Assembly (NCBI GenBank): GCA_029844215.1
Contig: CM056727.1
Location: forward strand, 23,535,450 to 23,599,449
Reading direction: 5' to 3'
Length of the DNA stretch: 64,000 bases
Origin: Przewalskia tangutica
Lineage: Eukaryota > Streptophyta > Magnoliopsida > Solanales > Solanaceae
Below, piece after piece: positions 34,735 to 46,952 of this stretch (position 1 is its first letter; each line of letters opens with the position of its first letter). Both the position numbers and the translations under genes were made by a program. Under the pieces are notes generated by a model. That model searched no databases. It saw nothing but the letters and a program-made list of their open reading frames with translations, and had not been told where the DNA came from.

Positions 34735-37700
34735 AATACCTCAAACTTAACCTTTGCTCGCCTCGAGCAAAGATAAAAAGAAAGAAGTAAAATGACAGAC
34801 TAATAAATAAGAAAATCAACAAAGAAAATAAAATGCACTCCCGCCATTGATCACTTTTGTTGCATGAATGTTAACTAGAAAAACATGAAGGTTAGCGTAA
34901 TAATACGCAGAACATATAGCATGGAATTTCAACACATTGAGCTAGATATTTCAAACTCATACTTATCATGCTTAAATGGAAGTCACGTACTCAAGTATGC
35001 ATATAAATTCAAAAATTCCTATGGCATGCTTACTTGCTATTCTCCACTAATTCGGATATACATAGAAAAGATCTTGTGACTTTGGGGGTTGTAATGTAGG
35101 CTTAGGTAGGGGTTGGTAAAGATAGGCATTTAGGCTCATTTTTCTGTACCAGAAGCTCTTTGGCTTTTCAATTTTTCCCTTTTTCTTTTGATTCTTTCCT
35201 TCACTTCAATTCTATCATTCCCCTCTTTTGTTTTGGGAGAGTGAAGTGTATTATACAAATAGGCACCCCCAAACTTAGGCTTTTGCCTCTTTCTTATTAC
35301 TTTTCCATTATGGTGCCTCAAACTTGTTCACTCTTTTTGTTTCGTCTTTTGAACACAATGTACTCCACTATTTCATATTTTCACTTATGGCACAATTTTG
35401 TGGGAATATGGGGTGTCAATGAAGAAGTTTCAAATTTAGGCAAATTTAGGCTCAATGGGGCTAACTAGTGATATTTTTAAAGTACGGGATAGAAAAGAAT
35501 GGTAAGAATTGGCTATCAAAGAAATGCCTGAGTCATCTCCCTAACATGCATATCCTAACTATTTCGCCAAATAGCAAGCATAACACATAAGCATTTATCA
35601 TTTAGCATACATAACTCAAGCAAGAAACTCCAAATGATGATTTTGTGAGCTTTTGGCATATCTAACCTAAGTGTTTAGATTAGTTGCTTCAATTCCTTTA
35701 CATTATTCCACATTACTTCACTAGGTGTTTCTAGCAACTACAGCATACATGATTTTTGACATGCAATTATGACTCAAGAAAGAAAAAATTTTTGGTGACT
35801 CAAAATAAACATAAAACAAATAAAAAAGACTTAAATAAAACATAACATGACACACAAATAAAAAAGACTTAAATAAAACATAACATGACACACAAATAAA
35901 AACTAAAACACAAAAACACACCCCAAACTTAAATCACACATTGCCCCAACGTGTGTGTAGACTCAAAGACAAAAAGAAAACGACACTTACAAACTTTGGC
36001 TAAAATGGTGGTGGCGGTGGATAATGATCGACCGTTGGTTGAACAAGGCACTCATTTCGTCGATTTGTTGCCTTGTTTCTTGCTGTCCTTGTACTCATCG
36101 CTTGCAAGCGTCCGCATCATCTCCTTCCGGTGTTGGTACAATTGCCTATTGTGGGCTCAAGGTTCTCGCTTGTGGTTGGCCGGTGGCTCTCGCCTCATAT
36201 CGAGCCCCTATTTCGTGCTCATCTTCATCCATGGTTGCCTCTGCTTTCGCTGTTGTTGCCGCCGCGGTTGTACTCTTCGCCCGCCTTTGGGGCTAGTGGT
36301 CTGAAAAGAGTGCACTATCCATGCGACACCTGGCATTGGTTTCTTTCATGAGTATTCGTGGGTAGTTGTGGGATCGCACTCGTGGCATAGGCGTAATAAG
36401 TGAACCGTGTCCCAATCCACTGTTGTCACCAACTCGCTGATTTCTTCGATGCTCGCACTATCTCTTTTCCCACATCAATTATCGCCTCATAATTCCATAA
36501 ATCAACTTAATCTCGCTCTTCCGCACTCTGGTGAAGTCGTAGATGGAATCACGCGCATCGACGAAATACAACCAAGCCTTGGTCGCTTTTAATTGGCACC
36601 GCCGGTTCTAGATCCATTCCTTCCGATCTCAAAAGCACTCTGTGGTAGCTCATCGTGTCGCAATATTATTCCAGTCAATGTTGTTGCTGCGCCTAGACCA
36701 TGTTCTAAAATGGTTCCAATCGCTACTTTCTTCAACATCAACTGTTTTTAGCGTTGTATTTATTGCTTCTGCAGTCACAGCATATAATTTCCCTTACAAA
36801 GCACCCTTTCTCGCCCTCCTAAAGTTTGCATAAAATTCCCGCACTATTGTTGTATTCATCGGTTTTATCTTCTCCGGATTGACAAATCTCTTCCACCCTT
36901 AGTTTCTATCATAGCCCTGATGGGCTCATAAACGCCTTCATCCCCATAGATCCCCTTTGGTAATCCATTCCCTTCTCGGAATTACTGCCCTAGATCAAGT
37001 CTTTTGTATCTTTGGTAGGCACGGTAACTCACGAACCTATTTTCATCGTATTGTGGGGTTGGGGTGGATGTGGATCCTCTTCTCTTCTCGTGGCCATTTA
37101 TAAACAAAATCTGCGCCTTCTAATTTTTGTGGCACAATGTCTCCTATACACTCAACAACTAGCAATACAACACCCCCAACTTCAACAATGCCCACAACCT
37201 ATTTTTCTACTCTTTTCTCCAACTTCACAACCAACTTTTCAAGACCCAAACTACTCCAACTACAATACTCTTCCCAACTACTACCTCCTATGACTTGGTG
37301 AAAGGATTCAAGAACAAAGATAGGGATTACCTTTTGATGAGAAGACTCAAGCTTGTTGTTTCAATTAGTGGGTTGAGGCTATGGAATGGAGCTTTGTTGT
37401 TGAGATAGTTGAGGGTTTTTGGGAATTTTAAGAGTTTAGGTTGTGGTTGGGTTGGATTTGTGGAGGTTTTGTGGGCAAATTTCCGAATTTCGTGGTTTTG
37501 GAGAGGAAGGTTAGGTTTTGGAAGTTGGAATTGGGAAAATCTGATTTTTAGGCGTTTTAAATTTCGATTCTCGCCGCCATGGCCGCTTTAGCCATACGCC
37601 TAAACATCTAAGGCCTTCGGACTTTCGCGCCATGCCTCGCTCTGGTAAGGCGCTTAAACTTCAAAGACCTCTTGAGATATTTTGCGCCGCGCCTGCTCAC

Positions 37701-37927
37701 TGGCGTATGGCTACCCGCTTCTCGAAATCCTTGCTTTTCTTGATTTATTTCGCCCCGGTTTAATTTCTTGTACAATCACAAAACAACAAGATCCAATACC
37801 GAGATCGTTCTTAGACAAACTAAAATAAAATAACGGCGTAAATTAAAATAACATAATTAAAAACGTTGGGTTGCCTCCCAAGCATTGTCTTTAACGTCTT
37901 TTAGCGGACGCAAGTTCCTTAGACTTA
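34735..37927. other. Internal retrotransposon DNA without recognised domain
   Basis: This is the region where pol would be expected. Open frames are short and overlap on both strands, with C/T-rich composition and a GC-rich block at 37560-37700. A 55-bp near-exact tandem duplication (AAAAAGACTTAAATAAAACA-type) lies at about 35820-35900. I recognise no RT, RNase H or integrase motif. Confidence 0.6.
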
Positions 37928-39800
37928 CTAGCCAGGGTGGGTTAAGTCCCCAACTAATCCATTTCCGCCATTTGGCGTTTCCTTTTTCTCCTTTTCTTTT
38001 AGCATTATCGGTAGTAGGGAGTTCCGAACAATTACCTCATTTAGTGTCATCTCAAAGAAACCATGCTTGCTTTCGGGCTCATCATTCTTTGGTTGCATTG
38101 CAATGGCTCGCATGGGGTTTGGTGGTGTTGATTGCAAAACACCCACTTACGCTTCTTGGCTCAATGACGTGTTTAAAGACTTTAAACACCATCTCTTCGT
38201 TCTCCACTCTAGCGTTAGCTCTCCTCTTTCAACGCGTCAATCAAGGCTCTACCCGCTAGGAATGGCCTCCCAATATGATCGGGATTTGCATCTTCTTCCA
38301 TATCCGAATGAGGAAGTGCGAGAAAGAAAAATTTTCCTACCTTCACAATCACATCCTCGATCTTCCTCAGGATGAACCATCACTGTCGGCTAGTTGCAGA
38401 CTCACATGGTGGGTTTGCTTCTCCTAACTCCAATCTTTTGAAACCGATAGGGCATCAAATTTATACTCGCCAGATCACACAAGGCTCATGTAAGTCACCG
38501 CCCACTGTGCATGGTAGTGTAAAGCTTCAGGTCCTTTAGCTTTGGTGGCAATTTCTTTTGTAAGATAGCACTACACTCTTCTCGTTAGTGCTACTATCTC
38601 ATATTCGCCGCTTCTCTTTTTCCCAAGATTTCTTTCATGAACTTCAAGTAAGATGGCATCTGCTCCAAAGCCTCTATAAACGGTATGTTGATGTGCAACT
38701 TCGAATACCTCCAAGAATTTGGAAAATTGTTTATCGACCGCCTTCCTTTGTAATCTCCGGGAAAGGAATCTTTTCTCGTATACTCTTCTCCTGAGTTTTC
38801 TATCACCTGGCTAGGTTCACCACCTTATCTTTTCTAACTCGCTCTCTCAACTATTGGCCGGCGCTACCGTTGCTCCAATTGTTTTCCACTTCTCAACCGA
38901 TCGCCTTACATCGCTTCCCTGATTTACCTCGATTGCTTGGCAATGTCCCCTCGCGTGGCTGAAGTTTGCTGCTTTGCTACCGCCCTACTGTGTTTCCAAG
39001 TTTCAACGAGGATCTAGATTCTGTTATAAACCGCGTCTGGCGTTGCGCCATGGCCGCTTTAAGCTCATCCGTTTTTCTTGCCGACCGTGCATCGGGTCGC
39101 TGATTCTGCATCGCCGTTCGCATCGCCCCTATACCGATTCTGCGCTTTGATATTGGTTTTCTGGCCCCGCATCGATTTTGCCGCCCGATCTCCTCCATGA
39201 GAAGTTTGGGTGATTCTCCACCGGATTATAAGTGTTTGAGTAGGGTTGTTCTGTTGCCTCGGTAGTTACTACCGCTGACACTCTGCTGCTCCATTGGGAT
39301 GTTGTTGGTATCCGTGAAGGACACCTATCAAATGTATGTGGGCCGCCACATATCTCACGCTTTTTCTAGCTGCACAAAGATTCATCGACACAATATGTTG
39401 CCGCAATTGTTTCGCTAAGAGCCATCAGGCGTTCAAAGCGAGAATAGCATCTACTTCATGGACCCCACGATTCTTCTCCCACCGTTGCCCTCTTCAAAGG
39501 ATACATGGTTGTTAGTGGCCATATCTTCTAATAACTCGTGGCGCGGGTCGTTTTCCTCATGAATGCCCCACCGCAATGCATCTATGATGGTTCGGTTGTC
39601 TTGCCACCCGTTGTAGAAAATATGAACCAAGTTCCACAACTCAATGCAATGGTGTGGACACTTCCTCTGTAGATCCTTGAATCTCTCCCATGCTTCATAT
39701 AAGGACTCTCCATCACCGATAGAAGTTGTTCAACTCCTCTTAATTTTGCCGCTTTACGAGGTGGAAAGAACTTGGCTAGGAATTTCGTGCACCGTGCCAT
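37928..39800 (-). pseudogene. Retrotransposon gag-protease remnants
   Basis: On the minus strand, pieces of a Ty3/gypsy-type gag appear: FLAKFFPPRKAAKLR (39700s), then in another frame FYNGWQDNRTIIDA and ELLEDMATNNH (39451-39639). Next come gag C-terminal/protease-proximal pieces (KLHINIPFIEALEQMPSYLKFMKEILG cut across 38594-38806). At about 37930-38380 there is a protease-like region with VPIILG-type remnants. Many frame changes separate the pieces. They may reflect decay or base-calling errors, given the homopolymer differences between the two LTRs. Confidence 0.65.
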
Positions 39801-40458
39801 GTAAATATCGAATCACCGCAGGAATTCAACCATACTTTTGCTCTATCCACGGTGAGAAGGAAAGAGCCTCAACTGACGGCATCATCGAACGCCGTTATAT
39901 TCGAAAGTGGCACATAGCTCCAAGAAATTTGCTATGTGCGTATGTGGATCCTCCACGGTCCTCCGAATCGCATCACAGGTCTGCACCATGCTCGAATCGC
40001 TGGTTTTATTTCGAAATTGTTGGCTCTTGTAGGGAGCCTAATGCAAGTCATGCTCCATTCACTCTTGTAGCACATAATCTCCCGCATTTCTTCTCGCCGG
40101 ATTCGAACCCCGCCTCCATATCTATTGGCACTTGCCGAGGATTTCTGGGTTAAGTTGATTTTCACCTAACCCTTCTCTCATCCTCATTATTGTTGGAGCA
40201 CCGCCCATTTCTATCAGCGCAATTGGCCGATTCTTTCGCTACGCTTGCAGGCTTTCTCAATTTCCGGATCAAGGGAACAAGAGTGTCGCCTCCTCTTCTC
40301 CTTCGCATAAACCGATATCACGAGAAAGATCAAAAACAAACAAAGAATCACGGCACCCTGATTTTCGTAGAAACTAAAAATAAATAATAAAAAAAAATGA
40401 AAATTAAATCCAAATTAGAAATTAAAAATAGATAATTTGATATTGAACTATTGCCTAA

Positions 40459-40476
40459 TCCCCGGCAACGGCGCCA
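40459..40476 (-). other. Primer binding site for tRNA-Asp
   Basis: The plus strand reads TCCCCGGCAACGGCGCCA, the 3' terminal 18 bases of plant tRNA-Asp including CCA. It lies six bases from the inner edge of the right LTR. The minus-strand complement is the primer site and fixes the element's orientation. tRNA-Asp priming is typical of Athila-group and related elements. Confidence 0.9.
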
Positions 40477-40482
40477 AAAACT

Positions 40483-41859
40483 TGATGCGCGAATTATGCA
40501 CACACTTTTAAACGCAAGTGCACGTTATCGTATCAAGTAGTATAGTCTTAGATAAGACCGAATATCGTCCTCTGGGATTAGGGTTCAAGTACCAATTGTC
40601 TATTTTCTAGTATCTATTTGGTGAATTAAAGAGTGATTGGTTGTTTATGACTAAGAATTATAAAAGCTAATTAATTATAACGATTTAATTCAGATGTGAT
40701 GAGAATAGGGCTTCTATGTATCCTTACTATCCGCTTATGTTACTTACTAATGCATTACTTATGGTGTTCTTCTTTTGGAGAAAGCAGGTTTACGAAATCG
40801 TTTTATACTCCCGTTAGGGTTATATAAACACTCAACCCCAGTATTGTTCCTTACCTAACTTTCGCTGATAAGGGTAACTCTATAGGAGGATTAAGCACAA
40901 AAACCTAGTTGACCGTCACGCACAATGCGCAAAATTAGGGTTGTTAAGCCTCTCATCAACGCTACAAATCTAATTGAGGTATTTTCATCCCCAACTCGAG
41001 ACCGTCTACCCAACTTACAGCATATTCACAATCCTCCTTTTCGTAACTGATTAGAAATCATATAGTGATAACTAGTTGTCAATTAGCTACCAAGAATTCA
41101 ACTCAATTATTGGATAGATCTCTCAATAAGAATAATAACCATAAGCATGCATTAAGTTATAACATAAGGTTCAAGAAATTCAACATAGAAAGCCCTATAA
41201 GAGAATTAGTTCCTAGCCATGAATATGACAAGAACTAATTCAAAGTTCATCATGCAAAAACTGAAATAAATAAAGGAAAGGGAAAAGAAATTACTAAGCT
41301 AATGGTCTCCAATCTCCTAGGCAAGAACACTTGTGTTTGGCAAGAAAGGGAACCCTTGAAAGCGCCTGGGTTCTCCTTTTATAGGTTTAAAGCGTCTCCT
41401 CTTTTCCTTGCAGGCTGGCCCAAAAATCCAAAGACCTAATTTTTCCGCGTCGGCGCCATGGCCTTCGCTGGCCGGGCGCGCTAAAGTTCTGCAGCCGGGT
41501 GTTTTGGCGCCGCTACCGATATTCTGCTGTTCGGCGCCGCGGCTGCAACTCTGTGGCTTCTGATGTTTAGCGCCGCGCCTGCTTCGTCTTCGGTAGCCAT
41601 GGCACAATCTTCGCAGCCTTCTGAATAATAGCGCCGCGCTCGCTTCGATCGCAGGAGGCCGCGCAGTCCGATTTCACTCGTTTGCCACTTTCTCCGCTTT
41701 CGGCTCCTCTTTTTTCCCTCTTTTCGCTCCTTTTCCGCCATTTGGCCACTTTGACTCAAAAGAAAGAAAATCTATCCTAATACGACACTTTGTATGTACA
41801 AAATGGGACAAAAGACTAACTAGACTGACTCAAAAGGTGTATATAAAATACACCGATCA
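40483..41859 (-). repeat. 5' LTR of the 8.5-kb retrotransposon
   Basis: This 1377-bp direct copy of 33370-34734 adjoins the primer site and is therefore the 5' LTR in element orientation. It carries the GC-rich block 41450-41670. Confidence 0.9.
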
Positions 41860-41864
41860 ATAGT

Positions 41865-43035
41865 CACCTAATTTTGGAGGGAAATTCGAAAAAGAGAGGG
41901 AGAGCCGGACGGGTCGGGTCGCGGGTCGATTTTGGATTTGTTTTTAATTAAATAATTAATTAATTAATTTAATTAAAGAAACGTTTGTCCAAAAAGATTA
42001 TCAATCAAGCCGAAGCCGAAGCCGAAGCCGAGCGACGACGACGGCGCGAGGGGTCCTTGCCCTCTCAACCCTTTTAGCAGCTAGAGAAGGTGTAATGTAA
42101 TATATACATCTCTCTTTCCTTCTCCTTTTTCGATGTGAGACAAAAGAGCATTTTCCCTTTAATTTTCATCCCATCATTTCCCATTCACCAATATCAAAAC
42201 CCAACAGAGCTTCACACGTATCAATATCTAGATTTAGAGAAGAAGAACTTTCAAGAGAGCTCTCAGATTTTACCTTAGAAAACTGGATCAACAGTTTAGC
42301 CTAAAGTTGTTTTAACAACATCTTGTCCCATATTGCAATCGCTATTTCTATTCTAGATTAAGCTTATTGTTCAAGTGATTGTAATGAAGATGTTGTCTTT
42401 TATCTTTTAGATTTTGTAACTTTAGATGAAGTCATATGCGACTTCATTTTTGTATGTAATTTCTTTTTCGTTTGTAACACTCAATTTGTAAAAAGAAATT
42501 CTTTGTAATTGTATATAATTTATACAATTCTTTTGGTCATCGACCATCAAGGGATATATTTATATATACCCTTAAAAATATAAACCTTATGTTCTTTTAC
42601 TTTTCCGCTACATTTACTCTAACAAGGTTTATTCTGTTTTATTACAATGTTGTCTTAGATGTTGACCTAACATTGAAGGCAACATCGAGTGACTGTTTTT
42701 GTTGTTTGTAGTTTTGCGATTTTTAATATTATGTTTTACGAATCCGTAGCCCACGGGACCCAACATTATCAATGAATAAACAAAATTTTATGTCAAAATC
42801 CAATATTAATAAAACTTAGGGGGCGTTTGGACATAAAAATTGTGAAATTTAGGGAAAAGTAATATTTGATTTAAGATGATAATGGTATTTGGAATTGGAG
42901 TTGTGTTTAGACATGATTATAAATTGGAGTTATTTTTTAATTTTTATGAGTAATTTAGAGTGAAAATTGTAAAAAAAAAATTGGAGATTTTTGAATTTCG
43001 GAATTTTCTCAAATTCAACTTTAAGTTGAACGCAA
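41865..43035. other. LTR-derived and MITE-like DNA, no gene
   Basis: It includes GCCGAA and GAC trinucleotide-type repeats (42008-42040), T/A-rich DNA, and an end-like GGGACCCAACA at about 42767. On the minus strand that end reads TGTTGGGTCCC, a copia-LTR-like start. From about 42830, GGGGGCGTTTGGACATAAAA looks like the terminus of a DNA-transposon MITE, interrupted by the next solo LTR. Boundaries are unresolved. Confidence 0.4.
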
Positions 43036-43040
43036 AATTG

Positions 43041-43910
43041 TGTGAGTGGTAATGTGTAAAACGGAAAAATAACAACAACTATTTGTTAGAAATCTAGAAA
43101 ATGATCAAATATGAGGGTTTGCTGAGTCGACCAAATTCTTAATCTATCCATAAGATAATATTGCTCCGTATATCCCTTTCAACGATTGTAATGACAACTT
43201 ATCTCCCAAGATAAAACAGCAATCAAACAAATGAGCAAAGGGAACTCAAGTGTTTGGTTTGGAAGAAAGATCTTTGTGTGTTTGTGATTGCAAGAGAGGA
43301 AGACAATTTCAGAGAATTGTTGAGTGTAAGATGTCAACTGTGTTTTGCAAATGAGCCAAAGGCCTCATTTTATAGTATTGAGAAGAAGACTCTCCAACTA
43401 GCCAATTTTTATGGCTTTGAATGACCAAGTAATGACCATTAGTATGGAGTTACAATTCAGTCAAGTAATGGATGAATTCAAGAGCAGAATAATGAAGAGT
43501 TATTCCTCCAAAGTCAGCTCAAACGTCAGTTTTATTCTTCTCCAACGATCAAAACGGCCACAAAGGTCGCCAAGGCCGATCTCGTAGCGCGCAGCCTCGC
43601 AGAGTGGCGCCATGGCGCCGAAACTTCAGGGACTTGGTGTCACGTCCCTGCATGAAGGCGCCGCGGTGCTTCAGCACATGTCTTCCCTTTGTTTATCAAT
43701 GTGAAACCTTTGTTATTTAGCCAATAACCATCTATTCTCTCATGTCTCAAACAATTCGTATACGTACCAATATCTCTTCCATTTATGAAAATTACGATCC
43801 TTGACACTTTATGTGCACGTGTGTGAAAATCATGTTTCCGACGTGCGGGGCCTCAATTGTTCGAGTCATAATTAATAGGAATTTATTTCACATTTAGTTA
43901 ATTTCCAACA
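43041..43910 (-). mobile_element. Solo LTR B (870 bp)
   Basis: On the minus strand it runs TGTTGGAAATT...CACTCACA. Perfect 5-bp duplications AATTG flank it (43036-43040 and 43911-43915). It shares its plan with the LTRs at 49110, 54182 and 58103: conserved outer portions, a GC-rich central block (43575-43680) and a TATA-like box. No internal retrotransposon DNA adjoins it, so it is a recombination product. Confidence 0.9.
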
Positions 43911-43981
43911 AATTGTATAATTCTATATTCAAACAATTTTAAGAAGATAAGAAATAACACGAGGGAGTTGAGTAACTTTCG

Positions 43982-44107
43982 TCTTGAGTCGAGGGTCTCC
44001 CGAAAATAGCCGCTCTATCTACCAAAGTGAATGTGAGGTATGTGTACTTTCTACCCTCTTCAGACCCCACATTATAGAATTTTACTGGGTATGTTGTTGT
44101 TGTTGAA
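43982..44107 (+). mobile_element. SINE with TTG tail and 14-bp duplication
   Basis: The body GAGTCGAGGGTCTCC ... CTACCCTCTTCAGACCCCAC ends in (TTG)n and matches the copy at 21801-21910. The 14-bp repeat TTGAGTAACTTTCG flanks it at 43968-43981 and 44108-44121, proving a discrete insertion. Confidence 0.88.
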
Positions 44108-44449
44108 TTGAGTAACTTTCGCTAAGTTGTTTTACTACTCCTTTAGTTTTCTAGCCGGATTAGTCGTAAAGGAAAACATACCTACTCCATGATAGAAGAA
44201 AACTCTTCTTGAACTGTTGGAGTAACAAACTACCACTAAACGAAGATTGCCAACTTCTATGTTCCAATTTGATCGATGAAACATCTAAAAAAACAAAACA
44301 AAGAATGGAAGATTTGTGAAGATGTTTCACCCACTTAGTCGAGTGACAGGTACCATGTCATGCCTGTTAGGGCCAATCTTTACTCATCAATAAATAATCA
44401 CAATAATCTAATAGTAATTCAATATTGATTGAAATCAACAACAATAAAA

Positions 44450-44980
44450 TAGCAAATACTTAAACACATACTAACTTGATGTAGATAGAGGTCTGTTTGA
44501 TGCAGTGTCCTAAGATAAAAATTTGTCTCCACTTGTGATGTAGTTCAACGGACGTCTGCCTTGAGGATATAACTATCTGAGTGAAAGTTCTCGCACAAAC
44601 ACTTCACTCCTGACGAATTTACTATATGTGTTCTTCAGAAAAATAGCCTTTGGAAGAAGAAGATAATAGAGCCACAATCTTAGATCATTAGATGAATTTA
44701 ATGATTGATTGTAATGTTATGAGTATTGTGTCTACTCCAACAAATGATTAACATGCATTATATAGCACAAAATTCGACCTTAAGCAGCCATTCATCAAAG
44801 GTTGTGATCTTACATGAAGAGACACACCTTTTGAGCATTCTGGATTTTCCCGTTGGAATTAGCGCCGCGGCGCTGGTCACGATTTTTTTTTGACGTTCAA
44901 GCGCTAGCAACGCTTTTAATCACTTTTTACTCTTCTTCTCCTACAAGTTTCAACAATGTCGTCCCGTTATAATTAGTTCC
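44450..44980 (-). repeat. LTR-like fragment
   Basis: It contains motifs in the order of the LTR family on the minus strand: TCCTAAGATAAAAATTTGTC, a TATA-like segment near 44758 and a GC palindrome AGCGCCGCGGCGCT at 44865. Its ends are not definable and it has no clear target duplication. Confidence 0.45.
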
Positions 44981-45097
44981 ACTACGAAAATAAGTTTTTC
45001 AATACACTCTCCAATTTTTCTTAAAAGGGAAAACAAAGTCAGTTGCGGCAAGACACTTTCACTTTTCAGTAAAATATTAAATTTGAGAAAAACTATG

Positions 45098-45446
45098 AAG
45101 GGTCGTCTGGATACTAGTAATAGTTAGGAAGAAGTTATTTATGTACTAAAACCAACTAATGTGTGTCATATTTGATAGCTTTTTAGTTGTTTTACATACA
45201 ATTTAACACATCAAATATGATGTTTAGTTATCATTTTTCATTTTACTTAAATAAAATATGTATTATAAGTTATGTGTCAATTTATAAATTATTACGAAAT
45301 AAAAAATAGAATAATTAATATCACAAATGTTTTTTTATCTTCGAACGGCTTGACTCCATATCTTTGAAAAGTCAATAATATATGCATAACCAAATGATAT
45401 ATAACTAATATTTACCATACTAATACCAATAACCAAACAACCCCTT
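45098..45446. mobile_element. MITE with terminal inverted repeats
   Basis: The left end AAGGGTCGTCTGGATACTAG and the right end, whose reverse complement reads AAGGGGTTGTTTGGTTATTG, are imperfect inverted repeats of about 30 bp. The 350-bp AT-rich interior is non-coding. The superfamily is uncertain. Confidence 0.6.
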
Positions 45447-46414
45447 AGTACTTCGATTCTCTAAGAAATGTACTCTTTATATGACATTTTTTCATTTTTA
45501 GTCCGTTAAAAAAAACATGAGATCTTTTTATTTTTAGAAATAATTTAATTTTATGAGATTATTTACGACTACAAAATATCTAAGGCTCGTAATGAATCAT
45601 AATCAAAAACATATTTTTCTTAAATTTTATACACAGTCAAATACCCTAAAAAAAAGTAATAGTAGTATATTTGATACGATTAGAATCAGTTCTTCATGAA
45701 ATGTATATCTTTCATAACTCGAAGTGAGAAGTACTTATCCTTTAACAGCATCCAGATTTGGAGTTGATTGCATCATATTAGAGAAAAACGTGTCCATTAT
45801 GTGAGGGGCTTAAAATAAATGTTCACAGGGAAAGGGAAGTAGTTGGCAGATCTAAAGGTATATGACATCTTCATTCTTCTCCCAACCCCCTACTCCTTCT
45901 CTTCAAAACTCCCCCACCGTCTTTCTTTTCTTTTCCTTTACAGACCTAAAACTAGGTACTCTTTATGAATTCTTTTTTTGGTAAATGACATAATCTATGG
46001 TTGAAACTAAATTACTGTAATTATTCATTTTGGCTTTTCTTTAGCTCTCACACATGATAAAAAGTGAACTCACTTTTCATGTCACTTAACACTACATGAA
46101 AGCTTTTAGATAAGAAATGTTATATAGTTTAGGAAGTAACAAAACACTTTATACTTTAAATACTCCTTAAACTTACAAACTATGGATAGGGGGAGATTTA
46201 GGTATTAACTCAATTTACTACATTAATTATCAAATTCTTCTCAAATATGATCTTTAAAAAGTCTCATCTCCTTGCCTAGACTATTTTCAATAAGACCCTC
46301 ACTCAACGAAAATGTAAATAATGGCCCATGAAGGTTTACTCATTTACGTAGCCAAAATAAGCAAATAAACAATCCAAAGGGCAATTCAGTAACTTAACAT
46401 CATATCCTCATTAG
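45447..46414. other. Upstream region of the DUF538 gene
   Basis: The left part (45460-45660) looks like a decayed Stowaway-type MITE. The rest is AT- and CT-rich DNA without a gene and probably contains the promoter of the gene at 46506. Confidence 0.5.
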
Positions 46415-46422
46415 TATAAATA
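46415..46422 (+). promoter_or_regulatory. TATA box of the DUF538 gene
   Basis: TATAAATA lies 84 bp before the ATG. This would place transcription start near 46445-46455 and give a short leader. It is the clearest core promoter of a host gene in the window. Confidence 0.7.
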
Positions 46423-46505
46423 ATACCCCCAAATCCCAATCCAGTACACACAATTAGTCTCTTCAAACAAAGTCAGGCTGCTAAGAATTGATTTTGTGGA
46501 GAAAC

Positions 46506-46952
46506 ATGTCTCAGCAAATTATCGCAAACCACCGGGAAAATGCTGAGGTGTACACAGATCCAGTGGTGTGCAAGCAGAAATCACTAGAACTTCTCAAAGA
46601 AATCAACATGCCTAATGGTCTTCTCCCATTAGAAGACATTGTAGAGGTGGGCCGTAACCCAGAAACCGGGTTCGTTTGGCTGAAACAGAAGAAGGCAAAA
46701 GAGCACAAGTTTAAGAAGATCGGAAAGCTTGTCTGGTACGACACCGAGGTTACGGCGTTCGTGGAGGATCGTAAGATGAAGAAGCTTACAGGTGTGAAGA
46801 GCAAGGAGATCCTTATCTGGGTTACACTTTCTGATATTACAATTTCGGACCCGGAGTCTAAGAAGATTAGCTTTGGTACCCCTACTGGACTCTCTAGGTC
46901 TTTTCCGGTCTCTGCTTTTGAGGAAGATGAAGAGGAGGAGGAGAAAAAATGA
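46506..46952 (+). CDS. DUF538 family protein, SVB-like
   Basis: This is a complete intronless 148-residue protein. I start it at the first ATG (MSQQIIANHREN), since the upstream in-frame extension has no ATG. The DUF538 body is intact: a conserved N-terminal helix (ENAEVYTDPVVCKQKSLELL), then NMPNGLLPLEDIVEVG, TGFVWLKQKK, EHKFKKIGKLVWYDTEVTAF, KEILIWVTLSDI and RSFPVSAF, followed by an acidic Glu/Asp tail. It closely resembles the short cytosolic DUF538 group that includes Arabidopsis SVB (At1g56580). That group is implicated in trichome branching and stress; its biochemical activity is not established. There is no signal peptide, unlike many other DUF538 proteins. Neighbours are transposons on both sides, so context adds nothing about its role. 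Confidence 0.9.
   Translation: MSQQIIANHRENAEVYTDPVVCKQKSLELLKEINMPNGLLPLEDIVEVGRNPETGFVWLKQKKAKEHKFKKIGKLVWYDTEVTAFVEDRKMKKLTGVKSKEILIWVTLSDITISDPESKKISFGTPTGLSRSFPVSAFEEDEEEEEKK

Larger units (their letters stand above)
33370..41859 (-). mobile_element. LTR retrotransposon without visible pol (TR-GAG/Athila-like)
   Basis: Two direct LTRs (33370-34734 and 40483-41859) share TG...CA ends and bound an 8.49-kb element with the perfect target duplication ATAGT (33365-33369 and 41860-41864). A primer site matching the tRNA-Asp 3' end adjoins the right LTR, so the element reads leftward on the minus strand. Gag and protease-like remnants occupy about 37930-39800. The remaining 3 kb up to the left LTR shows no reverse transcriptase, RNase H or integrase motif. 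It may therefore be a non-autonomous gag-only type mobilised in trans, as described for plant TR-GAG elements. Confidence 0.85.

Noticed and set aside
35951..36351. Overlapping plus-strand open frames of about 90-117 codons.
   Set aside because: They lie inside a minus-oriented retrotransposon, overlap in all frames and show no domain.
22600..43000. Endogenous pararetrovirus sequence, which is common in Solanaceae.
   Set aside because: I looked for its coat-protein and RT-type motifs in both strands of the repeat-rich region and saw none. All recognisable pieces belong to transposons or LTR retrotransposons.
46488..46505. N-terminal extension of the DUF538 protein.
   Set aside because: The extension begins at TTG, not ATG, and the family-like N-terminus starts at the ATG at 46506.
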